A DNA stretch of 64,000 bases from Paratinospora sagittata (lineage: Eukaryota; Streptophyta; Magnoliopsida; Ranunculales; Menispermaceae), in NCBI GenBank assembly GCA_035771175.1, contig CM069608.1, positions 15,032,019-15,096,018 of the forward strand, written 5' to 3'. Below are positions 20,675 through 33,176 of this stretch, in pieces. Position 1 is the first letter of the stretch. The number at the start of each line of letters is the position of its first letter. Made by a program: the position numbers and the translations under genes. The notes under the pieces were generated by a model. It made no database searches, was not told where the DNA came from, and saw only the letters and a program-made list of their open reading frames with translations.

Positions 20675-21725
20675 TCGAGTTGTGTTAAATTTGCGGTGCT
20701 AAACTTTATTTTTATGTTACTCCATTTGAAGGTAATCAATCATTGAAGTAATAAATCATTTAATACGTTATTGGAGCTATTGAAAGAAGTGTTGCGTGAT
20801 TGGTCCCTAATTTTAGTATATATACTTAGTCCCTAATTTTGATTATTGTCTTATCATTATTAGTGTTGGATGAGTTATATGATTATTATTATTTTATTGG
20901 ACATGAGTTATATGATTATTAGATTGCTAATATGTAGTTGTTGTTATTCTTTTGTTCACTATGATTTGTAGATCTTCACTTTAGTGTGTACTTGTTTTCT
21001 ATGATATGTAAGTGAAAATTAGGTAAAGAATGTCTTACAAAATGCTCTTCTTTTTGTTGCTTTGCTTGTTAAGTTTTTGTAGAATTAAGAGATGGTTTTT
21101 GGTAGTTAAAGATCTGATGGATTTGGTAGGATTTGGGTAGAGATGTAGCCTTTACTCCATTAAATAATAAAATAACGTATGTGCAATGCACGTTATTCTA
21201 AGATTTAAAATATTCTAAGATTTTTTTAAGATTTAAGTATATATGCACGTTATTCTAAGATTTTTTTAAGATTTAAGTATATATGCACAATCTTTCCATA
21301 AACACCCAAAACTTTCTTTTTTTCGATTCTATGTGGGTAGGTGTTGTTTAGATTTGTAAATATCAAAATTTCATTTTTTTTTTTAGCTTTTCTATTAATT
21401 AGTTCATAGTGATTAATATAAGGACTTTTTATGGATCTTAGAACAATGTTAACGCAATTTTTATTTTTTTCTTTTTTCTTTTTTTGTTGTAGTACTAATA
21501 AATTGTTATTAATTTGTAATATCATTCAGTTCTTGAAGATATGGAGCCTATGGAGCTAATCTCTTGAAGTCAGAGAGTCAAGTTAGCATGAGTTTCATTA
21601 GTTATGTGAACCATTTTGCTTTAATAGACTAGTTATTTGAACTCATTTTGAGCCATCCATATTTTGGTGGATTATGTATTTTCTTTTTACATATTACACT
21701 TTTAAACTTGTTTCGAACTCCTTAT
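20675..21725. other. AT-rich non-coding stretch with a 39-bp direct duplication
   Basis: No gene seen. tattctaagatttttttaag plus the following atttaagtatatatgcac is repeated at 21211-21248 and 21250-21287, preceded by a shorter related copy near 21190. The rest is low-complexity AT-rich sequence. Confidence 0.5.
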
Positions 21726-21944
21726 TATTGGCCCAGTATTATAATCCAAGAGGAGGGTGAATTGGACTTGGTAGATTTTCTCGTTACCTTTCTGTTAAAA
21801 TAATTAAACAAATAAAGTGCACAGTAAGTAACAATCAAAATAATCAACCGCAGAAAAAATAAATGGACACAACAATTTATAGTAGTTTGGTTCCCCTTGA
21901 ACCTACGTCCACTACCCGATCAACCACGATCAAGATTTTCTAAT

Positions 21945-22140
21945 ACACTATTGGCTAGTCAACTTATAGGCGTGACTAGAAGTTGTACACATTAACCAAT
22001 ACAAGGGCTTGGTTATAAGCCACACATATTAACCAACACAAGGGCTTGGTTAGAAAGCCACACACACTAGCCTACACAAGGACTTGGCTAGAAAGTCGCA
22101 CTATAACCAACTTACGGGCGTGGTTACGAGTCGTACAAAG
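21945..22140. repeat. About 45-bp minisatellite inside the copia LTR
   Basis: About five imperfect units share the pattern (t)taaccaacacaagggcttgg, ttagaaagccacacacac, with the outer units more diverged. The array is absent from the two other copia LTRs in the window, so it expanded in this lineage. Confidence 0.6.
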
Positions 22141-23261
22141 ATATGGTATAGCCCCGGTTGACTAACAAGTCAACAATGTATCAAGATTACAAATGACAGA
22201 GAGAGATATTCTAAAACACTCTAAACAATATTAAGCGTACAATCTTGAATGAATAATCACTACTATTCCAACTACAATATTTTAAATGATGTGAAGTGTT
22301 GAAATAGATGATTTCAAATACATGCAATCGATTCAAATATTAATGATATGAATCAAGAATCGAATATGCACATGTATTCAAATATTGATTCTAACAATGA
22401 TATGTATAAGGCATAAGAATCAATATAAAGGAATGATCAAGACTTATTGATTCTAAATATATAAATGGTTAAGATCAAGAATCAAAATACTCAAGTAATA
22501 ATCAATGAAATCGATTCAAAATAATGTAAGTTTAGCACATGAATCGATACCACATGATATGTATGAAACCACTAAACAAGAGAATGTAATATGAAGATCA
22601 AATATGGTTTCACAAGTAGTACTCAAATAAAAAAAGGTTTTCTAGATATCAAATCAAGCACAAAACCGATTTACTCAAACAAAATCACAAGAATCTTAAT
22701 GGAAAGATTTTACCCAACTTAGGTATAGGTAAGGATGAAGCTCAGAGATTCTTCAAGTGTGATGATGGTTGAGAGATATCTCCTTCAATGATGATCAAGA
22801 ATCAACAAGATGTAAATGAATCACTCAAAAACGGCTTGATCGATTGCTCAAGAGAAATACACAAGTTTCTCAAAGAGTTTGAAGGATTAGGTGAACTATA
22901 CGGAAGTATGAATCAAAGATATAAATGTAGGTGAACTTTTGTTTTGAAAGATGTTTAAAATCACTCAAGAACTTGTTTTGGGCTTGTAGAAATGATAGTA
23001 TGAAAAACGGCACAAGTTCTATAATTTTGCAAAAGTTGCTCTTCAAATGAGCAAGTGTGGTATTTATAAAAAAATACCAGACCAAGGCACAGGAACTCAT
23101 TCCTCAATGAAGGAGCGTGCTTCTGCTTTAAAATATAAAACTTTTCAGATTTTCTTCCAATCAAATAGCGCATTCCTTAATATATATGTTTGGCATAGGA
23201 GAGAGGTTCTTCATCAAGAACCACTAACTCTATAAAATTTTATGTTTTGCCCTTTTCTACA

Positions 23262-23425
23262 GGAGCGCGTTCCAGTTAAGAGGAGTGCGTCCATTTTTCT
23301 CTGATCAAAAAAATTTGAGTCTCCAGAAGAACCACAGGAGCGCGTTCTTTTTTTAAGGAGTGCGTACCTTAAACTCTGATCAGAAAAATCTGAGTCTCGA
23401 AAAAATGCACAGGAGTGTGTTCCTT
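23262..23425. repeat. Array of GGAGCGCGTTCC motifs
   Basis: ggagcgcgttcc near 23262, ggagtgcgtcc near 23284, ggagcgcgttc near 23338, ggagtgcgtacc near 23359 and ggagtgtgttcc near 23412. Each pair is separated by a repeated ctctgatca-aaaaatttgag segment, so the larger unit is about 76 bp. Confidence 0.6.
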
Positions 23426-24015
23426 CACATTGAAGTGATATAAACCTGATTTTTTGATCAAAAAGAGTTTAAGACATAGTCAAACTTATAAACTAACTTT
23501 GAAAATATTTTTGACAAGATTGAAACACAATTGACAAAGATAAATACGTGTAAAACGATCGATTAAAACAAATGATCAAAACATTCGATACGATACACAT
23601 AAAACGATAAAACCATGCAAAGTTGGTAATACAAGTGTATGATAATCAACTATATATATATGTGCATGATAAACAATCTTAACTATATGATTGCATAATA
23701 ATCATGATAATGTGCGTGCATGCATGATTAATATAATAACAGTGTATATGAGTGAGTATGATAACCTATATGCATGATTTTCAAAATATGCAAATCATAT
23801 TGTGGTTAGAACGAGTAAGAATTATTCTACAACACTAAGATTCTAAACTGAGGATTACAAACATGAAGCTTTTGAATCTTCGTGCATTGTTGTTCCATCC
23901 ACATGCTTTAACAGTATAGTTGAATCAATCTGATATAGCTAGTTAGCACTGAAACAACTAATTCAAAGATATTAGTGATCACAAGTATGTTGTTTATAAT
24001 CATCAAAACAAAATC

Positions 24016-24352
24016 GGGTGAGAGTCGTTACATCAACACTTATGATATCACCATGAGATATATTGTTGAATACTTTTATGTTTGAATAAATCCCTCGCAT
24101 ATGGTAATGGTAATCAAATGTAAGATTTTTTATTTTTATTTTGTTAAGAAATAGATTTGTACGAGTGTTTCTAGCATAAAACTTTTTGTGGTGCCAAAAC
24201 ACTTTGTTGTTGGTTATTCATGTTGGCGACAAGCTATAACCATTACTAAATATATTTGGTGACATTATCTAAATCCACCACTAAATTGTGTGAGCAACAC
24301 AATCATCTTATGTTGCTTAAGAGGAATATTTGGCGATAAAAGCATACCCACT
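24016..24352. other. Unassigned stretch left of E2
   Basis: No gene seen. Short segments such as ttggcgacaagc, ttggtgacattatc and ccaccactaaatt resemble the repeated gacga/cactaa words common near ends of plant CACTA or MITE elements. Similar words occur at 63890-63990. No ends could be defined. Confidence 0.25.
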
Positions 24353-24639
24353 AACCATTTTACAAGAGTCTAGGGTAGATTGGGCGGAGGTGTTTTGAGC
24401 CCTCATTTTGTACCCCCTTACTTATTTGTTAAAATTAGTTACGGAGATTTTTGGGAGGATGTTCCCTCATTATTGGCGGTTCCAGACCGCTTACATCCTA
24501 TACAAAATACATTCTGAAATTAATGAAAACAGACTTATACTTGCATTGTGTACATGCACACTCGATAACTGTTATGATACATTCGCGCCCCGCCTGTGAG
24601 TGTCCCATCGATTTAAGCTCGTCCTGACGGGGTGTGACA
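24353..24639 (+). mobile_element. E2 5' LTR, truncated to its last 287 bp
   Basis: Matches the end of the 3' LTR from accatttacaggagtcta (36460) to the terminal GGTGTGACA. About 1.05 kb of the LTR, including the promoter, is missing. Confidence 0.8.
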
Positions 24640-24697
24640 TTTAATGGTATTAAAAAGAAAGGTCCATGGCCCACCCAAAGCCAACACTAAGAAGAAA

Positions 24698-24736
<39 letters not shown>

Positions 24737-24887
24737 GTTGCTAATTAGAAATTTAGATGAAATGTTAGCATAAACATCAATAGGAAAGTAAAAAAATATT
24801 ATCCAAGGGGCAAAAGCATAAATCTTAAAAATTTTAGAAATGCATGTTTATGCATTTTACAAGTTTTCTCTTCCTTTCAACAAGAAA
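24640..24887 (+). other. E2 leader with degenerate primer-binding site
   Basis: TGGTATTAAAAA at 24645-24656 stands where TGGTATCAGAGC is expected, so priming would fail. There is one site only. The AT tract is short (24702-24732). The ORF1 splice acceptor reads CTTTCAA instead of CTTTCAG, so it is also lost. Confidence 0.7.
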
Positions 24888-26259
24888 ATTGCCACTAGTG
24901 AAGGAACGACTTTCGGCAGTCGAGAACAAGTTTCCACAAGAGTAATGAACCTTCACAATCAGAATGTTGTTTTAATGAGGAATATAGACATGAAGAATCT
25001 TCTCTTACGCCTGAAGTTGGGGTGGCTAAACATAACTAATGTTGAGGGTTATGTCTCCCTCAACATGGTCAGGTTATTTTATGACAACATGAGTATTGCG
25101 GGACTCCAGGAGGATGGAAACAACCTTATCTTGGCAAAACAGGTCAGGAGAGTGACAATTTCTGTCAACGTTGAACCTATTTCTCAACTAATGGCAATCC
25201 TCATAGGAACCAAGATCATAGATTCACATGAATCCCAGGCCGTTGTGGAGATCGCAAAATCAAAAGAACAATTATTCACCTGCCTCACTCAGAAGGCATA
25301 CACAGACAAGAAATACGCCCGCCTCCCAAATACACTTTTAAGACCAAATCTTGCAGGCCTTGGGAATATTGTGGATGATAATCTCCTACCCGAAGTGGTG
25401 AGTAAGAACATGATGAAAAGGGCTCAACTCCTTATATTATATTGCCTAGACAAGGGAACTTTTGTTTCCCTACCTCACATCATCATTCAACAGATGGCCA
25501 GAGTATCCCAAAACCCTACCCAAAACGAACACCTCGGCTATGGAGCTTTAATCATGAAGTTGCTAGCCGAGGCAAACCTCAATACCTTTGATAAATCCTC
25601 TATACCAATTACAAAAATGGTTTCACTGGCTCCTATTCCAAAACCTTCAACTCAAAAGGAGGGGTGACCGGTGAAGAATTATTTGGTGCCACATCAGAGG
25701 AAAACAACAAAAGGGCTAGTGACGACACAGTCTGTAGTTGATGAAAAAGTCGAAGCAAGATTCCTACCAGAGGAGCGCCAAATAAAGAAGCAAGACAGAG
25801 TACTGAGAGAGACCCAGACTCAAATAATGAACAACACAATTAACAATGGGTCACGGAAGATGAAATCTTTGGGAACCAAGAAAGAAATTTTGACCAACCC
25901 AAGACAAACCTGGACGGATAGGGAGTTCCGGTAAATCCACCTTTCTAGGACCCCCCGGCCCAAGGGAATATGACGCATCAAGGGATTTCGACTCAGGAAG
26001 TGCCTTTACCAACCGGCTCCACAATTCCCTATGCACCAACCACCTCTGGGACAACCAGCCTACCCTTCCCCGAGGGGACAGCCAGCCAACCAGGATGATC
26101 CATTATAGACTATTATGTCATGTGTTTGTGAAAATGTGTGATGGGTTTAAAACTATGAACCACAGAATACAAGTCTTAGAAGAATAGCAGAACGCCTCTC
26201 AGCTTTCTTCTAATGCTCACTCCGCGACTAGTAGGAGAACTAGTAGGCAGGGAAATTAG
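24888..26259 (+). pseudogene. E2 ORF1, PF20167-like, start codon lost
   Basis: The frame is open from before 24888 to 25667. The initiator is ATT where E1, E3 and E4 have ATG (IATSEGTTF against MASSEGTTS). The domain blocks LGWLNITNVEGYVSLNMVR, RAQLLILYCLDKGTFVSLPH and LGYGALIMKLL are clear. A one-base deletion in a G run near 25665 shifts the frame just after QKEG. The remaining C-terminal part (QPPLGQPAYP-like, then Ser/Arg-rich) is recognisable up to the stop at 26257-26259, but broken. Function unknown. The N-terminal 260 residues are the longest unbroken stretch of ORF1 on the plus strand. Confidence 0.68.
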
Positions 26260-27131
26260 AAAAAGAAATATTTACTGGCATTGTAAAAAAAAAAATTATT
26301 ATGAATGAAATGTTTTTGTTTGGGACTATGTTTGATGGGTCGACTTACAACCATTATTTTCTTTTGTATCACTAACTTTGGAGTGGTATGGGACACAACG
26401 AAATTGGTAGATACCAAATAAAACTTTGGAAGTAAGAAAACTCACGACCTTGTGTGGAAAACATCTGAGAAAGTTGAATCACTAAGTTTACATGGTATGG
26501 GACGAGTAAACTTGGACGATATTGTAATACCCTGTATTTCACAAAAAAAAAAAATTACTATTTGGGCAACGCCCGAACGTTCAGGCGCATGCCCAAATAG
26601 TAATTTTTTTTTTGTGAAATACAGGATATTACAGATACTATTAGTGAACTCCTCTCCAACCGATGTTTTTAGAGACCGTGTTCATACAACTTAACTTGGT
26701 TATACCCCTTATTACCAAATTCATGTGGTATGGGAATCGAAAAGGCTAACGAAAAGAGTTTGAACACATGAGAATGCAATAAAATGCTAGACTAGGGCAT
26801 TTGCCGAGGCTAGTCTTAGAATTTCTATGACTCGTATGGATTTTCAAAAAGGTAAGTATGTTCATAAGACCAAAAACAAAATATTTGAAATACTTTCAAG
26901 ACTTTATACTTATTATACAAACACTCCAACCTTGTTTTATCCCTTGGCCAAACATACAAGGCACATGAGATTCTTTGATTCCTCACCAAAACCTTACACC
27001 ATACCTAGAAAAATATGTGGTTTTATATTTGCAGAACTCTCGAACTTATGAATTGTTGAGAATATCATATCACTATACTTGGCTACATTTCCTAAAAAAA
27101 ACTTTTATTTTTCTCCTTCCCAGTGAGAAAA
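26260..27131 (+). other. E2 ORF1-gag spacer
   Basis: The TATGGGAC cores lie near 26387, 26496 and 26728. The second repeat keeps the AAGTTTAC...GTAAACTT stem. The third is displaced by the 111-bp palindrome at 26523-26633, which cuts the sequence cttggacgatactattag found in E1. A pyrimidine tract ending ttctccttcccag (to 27123) precedes gag. No gene seen. Confidence 0.65.
26523..26633. mobile_element. 111-bp palindromic insertion made of LTR-end sequence
   Basis: The insert starts TGTAATACCCTGTATTTCAC and ends in its near-exact inverse, GTGAAATACAGGATATTACA. The arms are about 45 bp, and the centre, CGCCCGAACGTTCAGGCG, is itself almost palindromic. The target flanks are GATAT (26518-26522) and GATAC (26634-26638), a five-base duplication with one change. 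The other copies read GATAC once at this place. TGTAATACC, the A-run and GAACGTTC are all features of the 5' end of this family's own LTR. Confidence 0.8.
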
Positions 27132-28452
27132 ATGCAAACTAGGAAAAAAGGAAGGTCACGCATAGTCCGTCCAACAGAGGAGGCACCAATTGAGACACAA
27201 AATCAGAAACCGCCTCCTCCAAGAATAGAGCAGGCCCCACATGACACTCCCACCACATTTGGACAGGCAGTGCAACCTCAACCTACACCCTTCGTCATGC
27301 TTCCGAGCATGGAACATTTTTTCATTGGATTCATTGAGGCGATGAAAGTGACTGTACAAACAGTCGTCCGTTATACTGAGGCCAATCAGGTGATCACTGT
27401 CCAGGCACCTGTTCAATCTGGGTAGGAAAGCCAAACCGACCAGATCACGAAATATAAGAGGCTACAGCCCCTTACCTTTTCTTGCACCATTGATGCGGAT
27501 GAAGCGCAAAAATGGCTTAATGAGTCAAAAAAGGCTCTTGAGGCTATGGGAGTCGATGAGGGTCGAAAACTTCTACTAGCTTCCTACTAACTTGTTGGTG
27601 GAGCTAACTCTTGGTGGAAAACGGTGAAGGAAGACCCGAGGGTCAATGCAACAGGCATGACTTGGTTGGAATTCGAGTCATTGATTATTGATGAGTACTT
27701 CTCTAGCGCAGTAAAGAGGCAAAGTCGCCAGGAGTCTGACCAGACCAGCATGACAATCCGTGAGTATGCTGTCAGGTTCAAGGAACTATCATTCTCCTCG
27801 CTTTCTACCATCTTAACGGAGCGAGATAAGGCTAAGAAATTCTATAATGGCCTTCGTCCAGACATTCGACGGGCCCTATCAATCTTGGATCTTAAGAATT
27901 AGAGAGAGCTAGTCAATATGGCCATGAACTTTGAGAAAGAGAAAACAGAGCAAGAACAAAGAAAGAACAGAGGAAAATGGGTGGCAAATTTTGCCCAGCA
28001 GGGTAATAGGAACAAACCCTATCATAATACAAACCCAGCCATCTCATCCCCTGTGCAAAGCAAGAAGCCACTACACCTGCAGCTGAAACTTTTAACCCTG
28101 GCCAACAGGCTTTTCAAAATTAGAACGGAGGAGGCCGCAATGGCAGAGGCAGTCACCGCAAAGGCGAATGCAGAGGTGGTGGCGAACAACACCACAATCA
28201 ACATGGCCAACTGAACCAACAACAAACGCCTAACCATCAGAGGTTGACTTGTTACAATTGTGGCTAACAGGGCGACGTAAAAAGGCTATGTCCCACCCTC
28301 CACAACCGTAGCAACCAAATCCCGTGGTCCCAGTCCAACAAGCCCCACCTGCTGCAAACGCCCAGCCCAGGCAGAACTACCAAAACCAGGGACAAAGGCA
28401 GCAACGAAGAGCCTATGTTGTGGCTCAGTAACCCCTTCCATCTGATAATAAT
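27132..28452 (+). pseudogene. gag: E2 gag
   Basis: ATG at 27132 (MQTRKKGR). The capsid-type domain is clear: ITKYKRLQPLTF, ESLIIDEYFSSAVKR, MTIREYAVRFKELS. Stops occur at about 27422, 27590 and 27900. A frameshift lies near 28060. The zinc knuckle region near 28252 reads CYNCG, then a stop, then QGDVKRLC, so the CCHC His is changed to Asp. This knuckle could not bind zinc normally. The segment MTIREYA is preceded by a small deletion relative to E1 (the AKLYQG block is missing). Confidence 0.85.
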
Positions 28453-30251
28453 GTGGTGGAAGGTAGAGTTCCCTTGTTCAATACAATGGTACATGTATTA
28501 TTTGATTCAGGTTCCACGCATTCTTTTATATCTTCTGCATTGGTATCACAATTAGGCTTGCAACTTGAACCAAACAACTTCACTATCTATGTCTCAACAC
28601 CAATAGGACCTGATATTGACATTAACGAGAAATATTCTAGATGTGAGCTTAGAATGTCAGGACAGATAATCCATACAAATCTCCTGGTCATGGACATAGA
28701 AGACTTTGACATCATTCTCGGCATGGACTGGCTGACGCCACTAAATGCTAAGATCAATTGTTTAAAGAAGCAAGTCCAAATTACCTTACCTACCGGAGAA
28801 AAAGTAAAAATCCAAGGCACCCGAAAATGGATATATAACTCAACTGTCTCACTCGCTAAAGCAAAACTTCGATCCCTATCCATTAGTGACGACAAAGACC
28901 CACCACCACCATACTCTCTCGATGTGCACGACATCGAAGTCATATCTGAATTCTCAATGGTATTTCTAAATGACCTTCCTGGCCTACCCCTGGTTCGGGA
29001 ATTCGACTTCAAGATCAAACTGGTACCAGGAATCGAACCCATCTCAATTCCACCATACATAATGTCCAACATCGAGTTGGTTGAGTTGGACAAACAACTG
29101 AAGGAATTAGAAAGTACGGCCTTCATCAAAAAAATTTCATCACCCTAGGGCGTTCTAGTTCTGTTCATTCGGAAAAATGATGGTTCGTTACGACTTTGCA
29201 TCGACTATTGCAAGTTGAATAACGTAACCATCAAGAACATATACCCATTGCCCACGATCGATGACTTGTTCGACCAACTTAGAGGTGTTAAATACTTCTC
29301 CAAGATTGATTTACGATCCGACTATCATCAACTCTGGATCAGAGAGTTGGACATCAATAAAACAGCTTTCAGAACTAAGTATGGTTATTACGAGTTCCTA
29401 GTCATGTCATTCGGTCTAACCAACGCACCCGCAACGTTTATGGATCTAATGAATCGTATCTTCAGACCATATTTAGATCGATTCGTGGTGGTCTTTGTAG
29501 ACGATATCTTGGTGTATTCACCAACTGAGGAAAATCATAAGACACACCTGAGGATTGTCCTCCAGACCTTAAGACACCACCAACTATATGCAAAGTTGAG
29601 TAAATGCGAATTTTGGGGAAAAAGAGTTCAATTCCTAGGTCATGTAGTTTTAGGCAATGGAATCAAAGTGAATCCTTCAAAGGTTGAAGCAGTATTAAAC
29701 TGGAAGCAACCTCCCAGTGTCCCTCAGATTTGGAGTTTTCTCGGTTTGGCCGGTTACTACAGACGTTTCATCAAGAACTTCTCCAAGATTGTTGAACCTA
29801 TGACCAAACTCACACGGAGAGACACAAGATTCATCTAGAACACAGCCTGTGAATCGTCATTCCAAGAATTGAAAAAGCTCCTCACGACAGCACCAGTATT
29901 AGTCACTCCAAAAAATGAAGTTGGATTTTCACTATACACCGACGCCTCTCTCCAATGCTTAGGGGCAGTACTAATGCAAGATGGTCAAGTTGTTGCATAT
30001 GCTTCTAGGCAACTAAAGATTCATGAGGGTAATTACCTGACGCACGACTTGAAACTTGCAGTTGTCGTATTCACACTGAAGTTATGGCCCCACTACATAT
30101 ACAGTAAGCGGTTTGAGGTCTTCTCGGATCACAAAAGCCTCAAGTACATCTACACTTAGAGAGACCTAAACCTTCGCCAAAGAAGATCGTTGAAATTTTT
30201 AAAAGACTACGAGTTTCAGCTCTAATATCATCCGGGAAAAGCCAACGTTGT
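28453..30251 (+). pseudogene. pol: E2 protease, reverse transcriptase and RNase H
   Basis: Protease has an intact DSGSTHSF active site (about 28504) and runs in one frame of 231 codons into the RT N-terminus ([18 protein letters not shown]). A TAG replaces the Trp of SSPWG at about 29146. RT is open from 29215 to 29838, with [25 protein letters not shown] and an intact FVDDILV. The connection domain [13 protein letters not shown] and [14 protein letters not shown] follow. A Trp to stop change is at 29836. RNase H (29869-30159) shows [15 protein letters not shown] and [12 protein letters not shown]. It is then cut by a solo LTR at 30252. This is the best preserved RT in the window. Confidence 0.88.
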
Positions 30252-32208
30252 TGTAACGCCCGTACCTTAGGATGACATCATTTTGACCCTTAGAGTACCC
30301 GTATACGTGTATGTATACGTATATCATGCTCGACGCGCGTTGGTTCGAGTGTCTTTGCATGAAGTTTAGGAATGATTGGAGACTCATTCGACGTCGAAAC
30401 GTGTCAAAAACGGTGTTTTAGATCAGTAGAGCTTACTTCATTGAGGAAGAAATTTTTGTCACCGATTACATCAATGGCTTGATCTCCTAGATCCGTGGTC
30501 CAATTGAGATGAAATTTTGTCAGATTATTCTTTTCTGATAGTTCTTCATTATGATGGTGAAGATCTTGATCGGAGTTGTCTACTGTGAGTTATAAGGCTC
30601 CAAACAATGTTTCACAGATTTACGGAGTTTCTTGCGCAGTTTTGATCAAATGGTTGGATATCAAAATACCACCGTTGGATTGAGATGAAAGTTTACCAGA
30701 ATGTTGGTAATTGACTCATAAAACGTTTGAACTCTTACGATGTTAAATTAATGAGTCATTTGCAAGCAATTGAGTATCTAAGTGAAAGTAATTTCAGCAG
30801 GAAACTGTTCCTTCTATTTATTAAGTGTATTTTTAAGTGTGGGCCCAATTTTTTTCTATAAAAGCAACTACCACGGTTTTTGGACTCAATTGTTCATTTC
30901 TTTCACTTTCAAAGAGTCTTAGAGAGTTTGAAGAAGGAGGAGAGGAGAAAAGGGAGGAAAAATGAGGGATTTTGGTGATTTGTGCTTAAGAATCACCCAA
31001 GGTAACCATTCTTCTCCATTTCTTTCTCATTTTCTTCCTTCCATCACTTTCCCACATGCATGAAAACTGATTTTTCAACCTAGGGTTTCTATGAATCCCG
31101 AAATTCTAGGGTTATTGGTCTAGGTTTTTTATGTATGGGTTGATTTATGCTTGTTTTTCATACTAATGACCTTCCCTAACCTCAACCAATATATAATGAG
31201 TGTTTTCCACTCTTGGATCCAAAAATTTAAGGGAGAGGTAAGAAATCCAATGTTAGACTTAGGTTTTTGAGATTAGGATATGTTAATCTAGAAGGCATTG
31301 GGAGTCTAAAAATGGTGAAACCCCCAATTTCTAACAAGAAATTGGAGGGGTTTCATAGACTTGACCTAAACTAAACTTTTGACCTAGGGTTCCCTATTCA
31401 AATTTCTTGTGATTTAAATAAATTTGATGAATAAATATGGATGTATGACACTCTAATTTACTGATCTTGAGTAGAGGAAACCCTATTGTAGAGTAATTTT
31501 AGCTTAGGCCATGTAAATTGACAATTTCCATGTGATTTGGGGATTTCTATCAAATTAGGGCTTTTCACCCAAATCAAGTCAATTGATAAAATTGACTTGG
31601 GGATTGTTTAATTGAACCCAAATTGGATAAAATTATGGGTTTAGAATGTTTGGACTTGTGTTAAAATTGAAAGGCTTAGTTTAATTTGACCTTAGGCTAT
31701 GTATTGCCCAAATTGGGGATTTTGACCAAGACTTAGTCAATTGGTGAAATTGACTTGGTGAATAGTCAAATTAACCCCTAATATGATTGAATGCTTTGTA
31801 TTATAGTGTTTGAGATCAAGGGGATCAACCTGTGGCAATCAATTTGGGTTATGTATAGTTTAACTTGATGTTAATGGGTTAAATTGGACAATAGAGATTT
31901 GGCTTATGGGTTAACCATTCTAGAATCATTAGTTGACTTTGATATTGGGTTTAAACATGGTTATTAGCATACTTTGGTTGATTTTAGTATTGTATGAACC
32001 ATGTGTATTATGTAGGAATTCTAATTTATTTGAGTAACCCAAGTAGGCTAGTTGGAAGTCGAGGTATGTGAGGTGATTTGTGCTCTTACTAGTACTCGCT
32101 TGCGGATTGGAAATTAGATTGGCTAAACTTAGCCAATCGAGTGTGAGTGTTCTCTTTACTTGTTGGTTTTCATATACGTGGCATTGTATTATATAAATTG
32201 TTTCAAAT

Positions 32209-32270
<62 letters not shown>

Positions 32271-33176
32271 ATATGGCATATGCATGTTTTAATTGATTCA
32301 TGAAATGAATTTGAGCATATTCCATTGGGTTAGCAATTTGGTTGGGTCTTCTAGTTTTGATTTTCTTAGGGAAGTCTTGTAAGTCTAGAGAGATCCCCAG
32401 TTGTGGACCTGGCAAAGGGTTTTAAGGATAAGCGCAACCATGGTTCACCTAGACCTGAAATAGGGTTTGGAAGGAATTGTAAATCGGTGCCGTGCCCTTG
32501 GAATTCCTATTAGAATATGGGTAAAAGGTTGTTCGGGCATGGGTTTCGTGCACTCGTGTTCTCGAATTGATTCTTACCTAGGAGGTGTTAGGATTGCATT
32601 GCATGTTATTTAAATGGTATGCATTGCCTTGTTATGACATGATGCATTATATTATCATGTATGTAATCTTGTTTCATCACCATGTTATCTCATGTTATTT
32701 CAAACACTTTAATAATCTTGACATGTTTTACATAAATGCACATATATGTAGCCACTTGTAGAAGACATTCACTGAGCTTGTTGTAGCTCACACTTCATCC
32801 TTATCCTTTCAGGTTCTGATAGGAAGGGGAAAGGGAAGGCTTGACTGCAGAGCATTCCTTTCAGTATTTTGTTGATATAAGTGTTGTACACTTTTGTATT
32901 TTGATATTATGTACATGATAACACCTAACATATGTAATTAACACATAGATGGGATGTGTATGGTTTTATATTATTTGAACTTTTGGAGTTTTATACTTGG
33001 TATTTTTGGAGATGTAATATTTATTGTTGTTGATCATGTTTGAATGGATGTTATATAGAATCATTTGTATTTGGGATTTGTTTTTAAGTTAGGCTGACGG
33101 GACGTCGGGTGTATCACCGAAGGGTATACCCGGGGGTTCTGTGCCGGTCATGCGTCACGTACAGTGGGTCGTGACA
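30252..33176 (+). mobile_element. 2925-bp solo LTR inside E2 pol, GTTGT duplication
   Basis: Starts TGTAACGCCCGTACC and ends GTGGGTCGTGACA. It is flanked by perfect GTTGT duplications at 30247-30251 and 33177-33181. Removing it and one duplication restores the pol frame across the Ala-Asn-Val junction. No coding region or primer-binding site. Ends and internal landmarks (tatacgtata near the start; TTTCAGGTTC near 32812; a terminal gtgccggtcatg..cgtca block) relate it to the 17212-19125 LTR, but it is about 1 kb longer. Donor-like CCCAAG|GTAACC at 31001/31002 and acceptor TCCTTTCAG|G at 32812. Confidence 0.88.
32211..32268. repeat. (AT)29 microsatellite
   Basis: A pure 58-bp AT dinucleotide run within the solo LTR. 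Tyr/Ile-rich open frames across it are artefacts. Confidence 0.95.

Larger units (their letters stand above)
21726..24015 (-). mobile_element. Copia LTR, minus strand, with degenerate ends
   Basis: On the minus strand the end reads CAATTCACCCTCCTCTTGG, then ACTGGGCCAATA at 21726, matching the end of the LTR at 265-1787. Near 24000 it reads ttttgatgattataaacaac, matching its start. The length is about 2.3 kb, longer than its relatives because of repeats at 21945-22140. No primer-binding site or gag lies beyond 21726, so it is solo or truncated. Four GCGCGTTCC-type motifs lie at 23262-23425. Confidence 0.6.

Noticed and set aside
31929..32415. Tyr/Ile-repeat open frames of up to 118 codons
   Set aside because: They translate an (AT)29 microsatellite within a solo LTR.
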